A DNA stretch of 64,000 bases. It comes from Eubacterium uniforme (lineage in GTDB: Bacteria; Bacillota; Clostridia; Lachnospirales; Lachnospiraceae). The notes under the pieces were generated by a model, which saw nothing but the letters and a program-made list of their open reading frames with translations, made no database searches and was not told the origin of the DNA. A program made the position numbers and the translations under genes. The stretch spans positions 124,001-188,000 of the forward strand of contig NZ_FUXZ01000002.1 in the NCBI RefSeq assembly GCF_900167115.1, read 5' to 3'. Shown in pieces: positions 1 through 7,282 of the stretch (its first letter is position 1; every line of letters begins with the position of its first letter).

Positions 1-230
1 ATTTTCGTTCTTTTAAAAATGAATAAATGGTATACCAATAGTGACCGGTTGCTTCCAGTCCGAAAACAAGATTATTTGATTTGGTGTTAGTTTGAATATA
101 ATCAAGAAGCTTTACAGCTCCTTTATGAGTGCTCGGAAAACGAAGTGATCTGCATACTTGATTTCCGAATTGATCAACTATAGATGCTTCATGGTGGTTT
201 TTGCCGATATCAATGCCGATATAATACATA
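1..230 (-). CDS. IS110-family transposase, N-terminal part (truncated by window edge)
   Basis: Reading the minus strand from an ATG at 230 gives about 76 residues starting MYYIGIDIGKNHHEASIVD and containing FGLEATGHYW. The early GIDIGK..H segment and the (L)EATG..Y segment are the first conserved blocks of the RuvC-like DEDD catalytic domain of IS110 transposases, with the first acidic residue in GIDIGK and the Glu in EATG. A good ribosome site (AAAGGAGA) lies 7-8 bases upstream of the start. Whether the serine-containing C-terminal domain is intact cannot be seen. The family inserts DNA through an RNA-guided recombination in which this protein binds a guide RNA made from the element's non-coding end. 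Confidence 0.9.
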
Positions 231-261
231 GAACGTCTCCTTTAAAAAATGGTTTTATATT

Positions 262-445
262 TGATTAATAGATAGAATCCTGCTGCTCTTAGAGGTTACA
301 ACCTAGTTCGAGATACGAAGTACAGATAGACTGCCGACATCCAGCTAATACGTAACATCCTGCAAAGAGAGAGGGAACAGTCTCACGGGAACGAGGTCAA
401 ATAGAATGCCTCAAGGGTGGAGACGTACACCTCTATCTATTACAG
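262..445 (-). ncRNA. candidate IS110 bridge (guide) RNA
   Basis: The long non-coding end upstream of the transposase is the place where IS110-group elements encode their bridge RNA. On the minus strand a promoter (TTGATT, 17-base spacer, GATAAT with an upstream TG) would start transcription near 443. The transcript would run about 180 nt to the transposase ribosome site, close to the size known for the IS621 RNA. The segment is noticeably less AT-rich than its flanks and contains several short complementary arms, for example GGTT..AACC. The boundaries are inferred. Confidence 0.5.
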
Positions 446-449
446 AATG

Positions 450-478
450 ATTATCCAATAGGACAGCAGATGAATCAA
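450..478 (-). promoter_or_regulatory. minus-strand promoter in IS110 end
   Basis: On the minus strand TTGATT (478-473) is followed after 17 bases by GATAAT (455-450), with TG just before the -10 as in extended -10 promoters. It points toward the transposase and would drive the candidate bridge RNA and probably the transposase. Confidence 0.5.
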
Positions 479-514
479 TATAGATGATTCTGATCTACCT
501 CTTTAGCATACTAG

Positions 515-862
515 GGTGGAAGTGACGTTCCTAATCCATACGGTAAAAAAGGAGGGCCTGCTCATCAGAAAGTTATTGAATCAATTACTCCAAAAGAAAA
601 GGGAAATTTCATTAGAAACGAGGTGAAATTCGATACAACTGGAGGAACTAAGGCATATAGATATGCCGATGCTGTTGAGTATAATAAAAATGGTGAAGTA
701 GTAGCAATATATCAAGTTGGTAAAGTGAATAAAAATGGAACGGTTATATCAAGGGAATCTAAAGCAATTGAAGATATTATGAATTCAGATGATTATAATG
801 GGGCACCAATATATTTTCTTCCGTATAATAGTGATATTGGTGAAATAATATTTGATTATTAG
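515..862 (+). pseudogene. displaced Rhs/WapA toxin tip A (nuclease-like), 5' part lost to IS110
   Basis: The frame opens after a TAG at 512 and reads ...VPNPYGKKGGPAHQ, the linker-type sequence that precedes variable toxin tips of Rhs/WapA proteins. About 95 residues follow, ending IGEIIFDY. The core has RYADAVEY, then AIYQVGK, then SRESKAIEDI. This spacing of an acidic residue, then Q-x-G-K, then an R-E pair resembles restriction-endonuclease-fold toxin domains, but the assignment is an inference. A GTG at 623 could start only a fragment. The N-terminal secretion and Rhs core regions are missing, so the protein is probably not exported. The putative immunity gene follows 11 bases downstream. 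Confidence 0.65.
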
Positions 863-873
863 GAGGTTTTTAA

Positions 874-1347
874 ATGTCAAAACAGATAAACTATTATATG
901 GATAAGAATACTGAGAATGAATTTATAAATTATATTTATGATAATTCCTTTGTGTTTATAAATTGGTTTGACGGCACACTAGTTAATCCAAGTGAAGATA
1001 TCAGCCTGTTCTATTATATTACAAAAGAAGAGTATTTACCTTTTTTGAAGTTTAGAAACGATTCGGTTGATGTATTACACTGTTTGGTGATTGAATATAC
1101 ACGAAATAATATTATTGAAGATAAGAAAATTGTAACACGAGGTAGAATATATATTAGTGATGCGTATAAAGATAAACAGTATTCTGCTTATATGAAAGAT
1201 TTTGTAAAGAATTATAACACATTGAAAAATTGGATAAAAAAGCATGTTCCATATCAAAATTATAATAATATGGGCAAAATCTATAAGGAATACATATGTG
1301 ATAGTATGTTAACGTATTCAGAAAACAATTATCGTTTCCAAGCATAA
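874..1347 (+). CDS. putative immunity protein for toxin tip A
   Basis: This is a 157-residue soluble protein with no signal peptide or membrane segment, rich in Tyr, Asn and Lys. It starts at an ATG after a strong AGGAGG site and sits 11 bases behind the stop of toxin tip A, the standard position for a cognate immunity gene. No named immunity family was recognised. The gene is intact and has its own ribosome site, so it may still be expressed and protect against siblings that carry the toxin. Function rests on position only. Confidence 0.55.
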   Translation: MSKQINYYMDKNTENEFINYIYDNSFVFINWFDGTLVNPSEDISLFYYITKEEYLPFLKFRNDSVDVLHCLVIEYTRNNIIEDKKIVTRGRIYISDAYKDKQYSAYMKDFVKNYNTLKNWIKKHVPYQNYNNMGKIYKEYICDSMLTYSENNYRFQA

Positions 1348-1394
1348 GCTATATACTCTTTGTCAAGACCAGCTATGGAAAGTTAAGTCTGAAT

Positions 1395-3395
1395 TTGACA
1401 AAACCAAAGGGTTGGAAAGTTGGCAATCCGATTGATAATCTTACAAGAGCTGGTAAAGAACCATCATGGAGTACTGTGAGGTCTAGATATTGGAAGAATG
1501 AAGCCTATTATAATTCAGAAAACTATTCTGAAGCAAATTTAGCGCGTATGCAAAAAGGTAAAGCCCCAATAGATATAGAAACTGGTGCTTCAAAGGTTAC
1601 AAGCATATGGAAAAATGATAAGTGTAAGCATTTATACACTAGAGATGCAAATGGTAATATTTTAACTGATAATGATAAAGAATACACTTATGATGATTCA
1701 AATAGATTAAAAACATATGTAAGTAAAAATGAAAATATTAAATATGATTACGATGGATTTGGAAATTTAGTAGAAGAAAATGATAGTTTAAATAATATAA
1801 AGACTAACTATGAATATAATGAAGCTAATGAACTTATAAAGAAAACTGTTTCAGCAAATAGCTCAAATGATATCGTAACGTATGAGTATGATAACAACGG
1901 TAATAGAATAAGTGAAAAAGATAAGAACGGAATAAAGACATTTGCTTATAATTTATATGATAAAGTTGAAAGTGTTGCTTATCAAAATAATAATAATGAA
2001 AAACAGTATGATATTAATTATAAATATGATGCTTTAGAGAATCTGATTTCTGAGGAAAGCATAGATTTAATTAATGATAAAACTATTAAAAGAGAATATA
2101 CTGTTGAAAGTATGTCCGGTCTTGGAAGTGTTTTATTTGAAACAAGAAAAGAGACTGGAGTAGATGAAAAGCATATCAGTAATGTATATGATGAATCAGG
2201 AAAAGTAACTGAAAAAATAAATGATAAATCATATGCAGTTATTGAAGATACACTTGGAAGTATAGAAGAATTTGTAAATGTTAATGATAAAGAAGATACG
2301 AGTAATGTATCATATTCACCATGGGGTGATGTTAAAGAAATAGCTAATAATAATCTTGCTGTTATGGATTTAGTTTCATATACAGGTTATGGTTATAATG
2401 CTTTATCAAATCTATACTTAGCAGTAAACAGAATTTATGATGTTACAACAAGAAGCTATATGCAAAGAGATAAAGGACAGCCTACGGTTATTAGACCTTC
2501 ATCTTTTGAAACATATGCTTATGTTGAAAATAATCCAGTAAACTATGTTGATCCATATGGATTAAGTATTATATCAAAGGTTGGATCATGGGTAAGTGAT
2601 ACAGCTGATGCATTTGTTAGTACAGTAAAGAATGCTGCAGGTGCTGTAAAAGATGCAGTAGTTGATGCGGCAGAAGGAATAAAAGATGCAGTAGTTGATG
2701 CGGCACATGAATTAGTGACGGATGTAAAGAAAGTCCTAAATATTGATTCAAGAATATTTAAAACTGGTATTCAAACAGGTGTTGGTGCAGCACTTTCAGT
2801 TGCAATGGGAATTGGATTACCAGCAGCAATTGTTTGTGCACTTGGTGCTGTAGCAGCTGGAGCAGTTTTAGGTATAGGTGCTCATGCTGTAAAAACATTT
2901 GCTACAGGTGGTACGTATGATGACTTCTTATGTGGTTTAGAAGATTCTATCTATAGTGGTGCTGACTTTATGAGTGCTTTATTCATGACGACAGCAATGG
3001 CTGGGTATAATGCTACAAAGAATCCTGTAGAATTTCCGGAATATAATAGTTGGTATAATGAAGATGGCACTTTAAATTATCCGCCATATAATGGTGCTGT
3101 TCCAGGAACGGAAGAAAATATAATTTTAAAGCCAGGACAAATGATTGGAAGATATGGAGAGGTTGGGAAAAAGAGTAATTTTGTTACGCAAGTTGGTGTA
3201 GAAGCGGATATGTTATCGTTACCGCCAACAACTAGTCCTTCTCTATATCGAGAATATATTGTTGTCAAGGAAATACCTAACACGATTAAGGCTGAAATAG
3301 CTGCATGGGGAAGTTCATCTGGGGGTGGAATCCAGTATGAATTACCTAGTCCAATATTAGAATTAATTAAAGAAGGGTATTTAATTGAAATATAG
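1395..3395 (+). CDS. orphan Rhs cassette: HNH-like toxin remnant fused to Rhs repeats with a TNT (NAD-glycohydrolase) tip
   Basis: The open frame of 666 codons begins only at a TTG, has no signal peptide and is open for some codons upstream, so it is probably a displaced cassette rather than a full gene. Residues 1-65 match the front of HNH-type polymorphic toxins (KPKGWKVGNP..., ..RYWKNEAYY...) but stop before the catalytic His motif. Residues about 66-390 are YD-repeats ending in the Rhs core (RSYMQRDKGQP, NPVNYVDPYGL). A hydrophobic pretoxin segment follows (about 455-545). Residues about 562-666 are a TNT domain with PPYNGAVPGTE, GRYG (R586) and GGGIQYELP (Q647). TNT domains hydrolyse NAD/NADP. 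The partner immunity gene follows at 3415. Confidence 0.75.
   Translation: MTKPKGWKVGNPIDNLTRAGKEPSWSTVRSRYWKNEAYYNSENYSEANLARMQKGKAPIDIETGASKVTSIWKNDKCKHLYTRDANGNILTDNDKEYTYDDSNRLKTYVSKNENIKYDYDGFGNLVEENDSLNNIKTNYEYNEANELIKKTVSANSSNDIVTYEYDNNGNRISEKDKNGIKTFAYNLYDKVESVAYQNNNNEKQYDINYKYDALENLISEESIDLINDKTIKREYTVESMSGLGSVLFETRKETGVDEKHISNVYDESGKVTEKINDKSYAVIEDTLGSIEEFVNVNDKEDTSNVSYSPWGDVKEIANNNLAVMDLVSYTGYGYNALSNLYLAVNRIYDVTTRSYMQRDKGQPTVIRPSSFETYAYVENNPVNYVDPYGLSIISKVGSWVSDTADAFVSTVKNAAGAVKDAVVDAAEGIKDAVVDAAHELVTDVKKVLNIDSRIFKTGIQTGVGAALSVAMGIGLPAAIVCALGAVAAGAVLGIGAHAVKTFATGGTYDDFLCGLEDSIYSGADFMSALFMTTAMAGYNATKNPVEFPEYNSWYNEDGTLNYPPYNGAVPGTEENIILKPGQMIGRYGEVGKKSNFVTQVGVEADMLSLPPTTSPSLYREYIVVKEIPNTIKAEIAAWGSSSGGGIQYELPSPILELIKEGYLIEI
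2178..3008 (+). repeat. Rhs-core direct repeat, copy 1
   Basis: This segment aligns without gaps to 3960-4790 at a constant offset of 1782 bases. The first ~545 bp (to about 2723) are nearly identical. The rest, encoding the hydrophobic pretoxin region, is conserved in protein but diverged in DNA. Similarity stops abruptly after the codons for TTAMAGY, where the different toxin tips begin. Confidence 0.9.
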
Positions 3396-3414
3396 AAAGG
3401 AATGGATTTTAAAT

Positions 3415-3873
3415 ATGGATAATGTGAAAATTTTATATGATGATGAATTAAAAACATATATCATGGATGAGATAAATAGTAAAATAGATGGTGCAATATG
3501 GAATGGAGTATATTTTTTTAAGGGAAGAAATAATTATCCAGAAGGAACATATGTATATAGTGAAAATGAAAAATATCATATTGTAAGTATTGAAAAAGGT
3601 AAAATCATCGAAAAAATAGAATATGAATCTTTGGTAGATATTCTATGGGATGTTTTAGAGGTTGTTTCATTTCCGATTTCTACAAAATATGCAACTGAAA
3701 ATTTTGATAAGAGATTTGATTATCGTAGAAAATTATTTGAAAATCAAATTGACTTATATTCTAGATTTGGAGAAAATTTTAAAAATAAGAAGATTAAAGA
3801 GATAAAAAAAATTTTAGAAAAAAATCCATATTTAGATAATGAAGAATACGACGTGCGGCATAGTGGTCACTAA
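3415..3873 (+). CDS. Imm63-like immunity protein (partner of TNT toxin)
   Basis: The ATG at 3415 was chosen (152 residues) because AAAGGA lies upstream; an in-frame TTG at 3385 would overlap the toxin gene. The protein is soluble and acidic/basic mixed. The pattern YHIVSIEKGK..., then a helical stretch ending FDYRRKLFENQ, resembles Imm63 immunity proteins, which pair with polymorphic toxins. Its place 19 bases after a TNT toxin tip supports a role in neutralising NAD hydrolysis. The last residues (YDVRHSGH) lie directly before a new Rhs fragment and may have been altered at the recombination joint. Confidence 0.6.
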   Translation: MDNVKILYDDELKTYIMDEINSKIDGAIWNGVYFFKGRNNYPEGTYVYSENEKYHIVSIEKGKIIEKIEYESLVDILWDVLEVVSFPISTKYATENFDKRFDYRRKLFENQIDLYSRFGENFKNKKIKEIKKILEKNPYLDNEEYDVRHSGH

Positions 3874-3887
3874 AGTGGTATCATTAA

Positions 3888-5234
3888 ATATTTACTTATA
3901 ACTTATACGACAAAGTTGATAATGTAGTTTGTCAAAATTATAATTATGAAAAATATATTAGTAATGTATATGATGAATCAGGAAAAGTAACTGAAAAAAT
4001 AAATGATAAATCATATGCAGTTATTGAAGATACACTTGGAAGTATAGAAGAATTTGTAAATGTTAATGACAAAGAAGATACGAGTAATGTATCATATTCA
4101 CCATGGGGTGATGTTAAAGAAATAGCTAATAATAATCTTGCTGTTATGGATTTAGTATCATATACAGGTTATGGTTATAATGCTTTATCAAATTTATATT
4201 TAGCAGTTAATAGAATATACGATTATACAACAAGAAGTTATATGCAAAAAGATAAAGGACAGCCTACGGTTATTAGACCTTCATCTTTTGAAACATATGC
4301 TTATGTTGAAAATAATCCAGTAAATTATGTTGATCCATATGGATTAAGTATTATATCAAAGGTTGGATCATGGGTAAGTGATACAGCTGATGCATTTGTT
4401 AGTACAGTAAAGAAAGCGGCAGGAGCCGTAAAGGATGCAGTTGTAGATGCAGCAGAAGGAATAAAAGACGCAGTAGTTGATGCGGCACATGAATTAGTGA
4501 CGGATATTAAGAATATTTTAAAAATAGATTCTAGGATATTTAAGTCTGGAATACAGGCAGGTGTAGGTGCTGCTTTTGCTATTGGAATGGGATTTGGTAT
4601 ACCGGCGGCGATTGCTTGTGCGTTTGCTGCAGTTGCGGTAGGTGCTGTGCTTGGTGTAGGTGCTCATGCAGTAAAAACATTTGTAACAGGTGGTACATAT
4701 GATGATTTCCTATGTGGATTAGAGGATTCAATTTATTCAGGCGCTGATTTTATGACAGCGTTGTTCATGACAACAGCAATGGCTGGATATGGTGAATGTA
4801 AGAAAATTGATAAAGCTTTTGATGAATATGATAAGACAAGTAAGGCATTTAATGGTGCTAAAGAAGCATCAAAGGAATCTGTATCAGTAAACGAAACAGA
4901 AAAAATAATTGAAAATGATAAATTTGATGAGTTGCTTAATAATGAATATTATAAAAACACACCAGGATATGATTGTTCAGAAATAGCTGAAGATTTTTAT
5001 GAAAAAGCAGGTGATAAAGGAATCATATACCGAATAGAAGGTAAAAATGGATCGATAAATGGATATGAATATGGAAGAATTGAAAATTATGTATATCATG
5101 ATGTATATTCTGATGGAAAATATATTTATGATCCTAGATTCAGTAATTCACGAATTTTAAAAGATGATTATTTTAGAAAAATGAATGAAATCAACGATGG
5201 AGGGTTTTATGTTTATGAAAGACTTAAAAAATAA
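3888..5234 (+). pseudogene. orphan Rhs cassette with papain-like toxin tip
   Basis: The frame is open from 3888 (after a TAA at 3885) but has no start until an ATG at 4146. It begins inside an Rhs repeat (TYNLYDKVDNV) and, compared with the cassette upstream, has lost about 57 codons before ISNVYDESGKV, so it is a truncated duplicate. The Rhs core and pretoxin region are followed by a distinct tip, about residues 255-362 counted from 4146. The tip contains C277 in GYDCSEIAE, H318 in YVYHDVYSDG and D329 in YIYDPRF. This Cys-His-Asp order matches papain-like peptidase toxins of polymorphic systems. It has no export signal. The immunity candidate overlaps its end. Confidence 0.65.
3960..4790 (+). 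repeat. Rhs-core direct repeat, copy 2
   Basis: Second copy of the segment at 2178-3008, at an offset of 1782 bases with no indels. It is almost identical up to about 4505, then shows mostly silent changes to about 4790. It ends exactly where the papain-like tip begins. Confidence 0.9.
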
Positions 5235-5661
5235 TAGTATAGAAAAATTTTACGAAACTGCAATTGGGAAATTACTAAACGATTATTATAAAATAGAATG
5301 GATGAGATTTAATATGTTTAACCTGGAAGATATTTATTATAATATTCCAATGTTAATTTTTCGAGTTGAAAAGGATTATGATGAATGTATATGTAAGTTA
5401 AAGGAATATGTTGAAAATATTCAAACGATTAATTCTTGGACGATTTTTAGATTTCCATATTCAAAGAATAAGAATTATATATTAACACTTGATATGGTTA
5501 GAAATATCTATATGAATCAATTTGAAAAACAGTTTAATTTAGATTTACAACAAATATTAGGTAAAGAAAAATATGAGAAGTTATGTAAAGAAGCAATTAC
5601 AGATATACCTTTATTATATTCAAGTATAAAAGAATATCTTGTGACAAATAATTATAAATAG
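5209..5661 (+). CDS. putative immunity protein for papain-like toxin tip
   Basis: The product has 150 residues if it starts at the ATG at 5209, five bases after GGAGG; ATGs at 5185, 5197 and 5215 are in the same frame. It overlaps the last 26 bases of the toxin tip, which suggests translational coupling. It is a soluble protein with many Tyr, Asn and Lys residues and no recognised family. The assignment as immunity protein comes from its position only. It has the same small, AT-rich character as the two other immunity candidates upstream. Confidence 0.55.
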   Translation: MFMKDLKNNSIEKFYETAIGKLLNDYYKIEWMRFNMFNLEDIYYNIPMLIFRVEKDYDECICKLKEYVENIQTINSWTIFRFPYSKNKNYILTLDMVRNIYMNQFEKQFNLDLQQILGKEKYEKLCKEAITDIPLLYSSIKEYLVTNNYK

Positions 5662-5761
5662 TTTTGATTATTATATGAATATCTTTTAAATTAAGTTGAA
5701 AAAACAACTACAAAATAATAAAATGAATAAGATAGTTTTTTTATAAAGTTAGGAGAATATT

Positions 5762-6610
5762 ATGAGTTACGCAGATAGAGTATTTGTTGATATGTGTAGG
5801 GACATACTAGATAATGGAACTGATACAAAGGGTGAAAAGGTAAGACCTAAATGGGAAGATGGTTCTTATGCTTATACAATTAAGAAATTTGGTGTTGTTA
5901 ATAGATATGATTTAAGCAAGGAGTTTCCAGCTCTTACACTTAGAAGAACTGCACTTAAAAGTGCAATGGATGAAATCCTTTGGATTTGGCAAAAAAAGTC
6001 AAATAATATTAATGATTTAAATTCACATATTTGGGATGAGTGGGCTGATTCTGATGGTAGTATCGGTAAGGCTTATGGATATCAGATGAGTGTTAAGCAT
6101 AAATATAAGGAAGGTGAGATGGATCAGGTTGATAGAGTTTTGTATGATCTTAAGAACAATCCTTTTAGTAGAAGAATTATGACTAACATTTATGTTCATC
6201 AGGATTTATCTGAAATGAATTTATATCCATGTGCTTATAGCATGACATTTAATGTTACTCAAAAGCCAGGTCATGATAAACTTGTTTTAAATGGTATTTT
6301 AAATCAGAGATCTCAGGATGTTTTAGCAGCAAATAACTGGAATGTTTGTCAGTATGCAATTTTACTTATGATGTTTGCTCAAGTTTCCAATATGGAAGCT
6401 GGAGAGTTTGTTCATGTGATTGCAGATGCACACATTTATGATAAGCATGTGCCACTTGTAGAAGAATTAATTACTAGAGAGCAGTTTGATGCACCTAAAG
6501 TAAGCCTTAATCCTGAAATTAAAAATTTCTATGATTTTACAACAAAAGATTTAATTGTTGAAGATTATAAACATGGTGAGCAAATAAAAAATATTCCTAT
6601 TGCAATTTAA
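5762..6610 (+). CDS. thyA: thymidylate synthase
   Basis: Makes dTMP from dUMP with methylenetetrahydrofolate as methyl donor and reductant, in the cytoplasm. The 282-residue length is normal for ThyA. Visible signatures are the phosphate-binding arginines near the N-terminus (PALTLRRTALKSAMDE), the R-R pair in PFSRRIM, the catalytic Cys157 in NLYPCAYSMTFN and the QRSQDV.A.N motif. The start ATG follows TAGGAGA. It is paired with folA 55 bases downstream, which recycles the dihydrofolate ThyA makes. The gene looks intact and shares base composition with the rest of the chromosome, unlike the toxin island next to it. Confidence 0.97.
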   Translation: MSYADRVFVDMCRDILDNGTDTKGEKVRPKWEDGSYAYTIKKFGVVNRYDLSKEFPALTLRRTALKSAMDEILWIWQKKSNNINDLNSHIWDEWADSDGSIGKAYGYQMSVKHKYKEGEMDQVDRVLYDLKNNPFSRRIMTNIYVHQDLSEMNLYPCAYSMTFNVTQKPGHDKLVLNGILNQRSQDVLAANNWNVCQYAILLMMFAQVSNMEAGEFVHVIADAHIYDKHVPLVEELITREQFDAPKVSLNPEIKNFYDFTTKDLIVEDYKHGEQIKNIPIAI

Positions 6611-6665
6611 TGATAATTCTGTTATCATATTTTGTTGGAAATGATTTATTATTTAGGAGGAAGAT

Positions 6666-7169
6666 ATGAACTTAATAGTTGCAGTTGATAAAAACTGGGC
6701 CATAGGGTATAAAGGAAAACTTTTAATTAGTATTCCTGAAGATATGAAGTTCTTTCGTGAAACAACAACTGGTCATACAGTAGTTATGGGAAAGAACACT
6801 TTACTTAGTTTTCCTAATAGTAAACCACTTAAGAATCGTAATAATATTGTTATTGCACTTGAAAAAGATTTTACTGTAGAAGGTGCAACAACTGTTTATT
6901 CTATAGAAGAAGCACTTGAAGAAGTTAAAAAGTATGATAGTGATGATGTTTATGTTATAGGTGGAGGTAGTATCTACAAACAGCTCCTTCCATATTGTGA
7001 CAAGGCATATATTACTTATATTGATCATAGTTATAGTGCTGATACATTTTTCCCTAATTTAGATGAAGATGATGAATGGGAAATTACTAGCGAGTCTGAA
7101 GAACAGACTTATTTTGATATTGAATATTTCTTTAGAACGTATGAAAGAAAGAATACTACAAAGTCGTAG
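6666..7169 (+). CDS. folA: dihydrofolate reductase
   Basis: Reduces dihydrofolate to tetrahydrofolate with NADPH, regenerating the cofactor used by ThyA just upstream. The 167-residue protein shows the standard order: MNLIVAVDKNWAIGYKGKL (M20-loop region), PEDMKFFRE with the substrate-binding acidic residue, VVMGKNTLLSFP, then YVIGGGSIYKQLLP (NADPH-binding glycines). The ribosome site AGGAGGAAG precedes the ATG. The stop codon lies inside the left arm of a strong terminator, so thyA-folA form a short transcription unit. Confidence 0.97.
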   Translation: MNLIVAVDKNWAIGYKGKLLISIPEDMKFFRETTTGHTVVMGKNTLLSFPNSKPLKNRNNIVIALEKDFTVEGATTVYSIEEALEEVKKYDSDDVYVIGGGSIYKQLLPYCDKAYITYIDHSYSADTFFPNLDEDDEWEITSESEEQTYFDIEYFFRTYERKNTTKS

Positions 7170-7195
7170 GGGTTTTTAACCTACGACTTTTCTTT
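7161..7195 (+). terminator. terminator after folA
   Basis: Perfect 10-bp stem AAGTCGTAGG / CCTACGACTT with a 9-base loop, followed by TTTCTTT. The folA stop codon is part of the stem. Confidence 0.9.
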
Positions 7196-7243
7196 AGGTG
7201 TTATTAAGATGTTGTCATATAGATAATTTATATAGAAATTTAG

Positions 7244-7282
7244 AAAGGAAGAGTATATCTAACTGATATACCGGGATGTATT
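7244..7282 (+). promoter_or_regulatory. hairpin in the carA ribosome-binding region
   Basis: A Shine-Dalgarno-like AAAGGAAGA sits about 30 bases before the carA start. Between the two lies a perfect inverted repeat, GTATATC-TAACT-GATATAC (7253-7271). A weak second site (GGGATG) follows the hairpin. A similarly placed hairpin precedes argF at 16657-16670. It could expose or hide the ribosome site, or bind a protein; this is inference. Confidence 0.45.

Larger units (their letters stand above)
1..526 (-). mobile_element. IS110-family insertion sequence, one end plus 5' part of transposase (partial)
   Basis: A transposase N-terminus reads leftward out of the window. It is preceded by about 290 bp of non-coding DNA that ends where an Rhs-type reading frame resumes (about 515-527, just after an in-frame TAG at 512). 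A transposase preceded by a long non-coding end without obvious terminal inverted repeats is the IS110 arrangement. The exact boundary cannot be fixed without an empty site. The element appears to have inserted into, or just upstream of, an Rhs toxin gene. Confidence 0.8.

Noticed and set aside
7170-7282. PyrR-type attenuator before carA
   Set aside because: The only terminator there belongs to folA (its stem includes the folA stop). No anti-terminator or PyrR-binding loop sequence could be seen.
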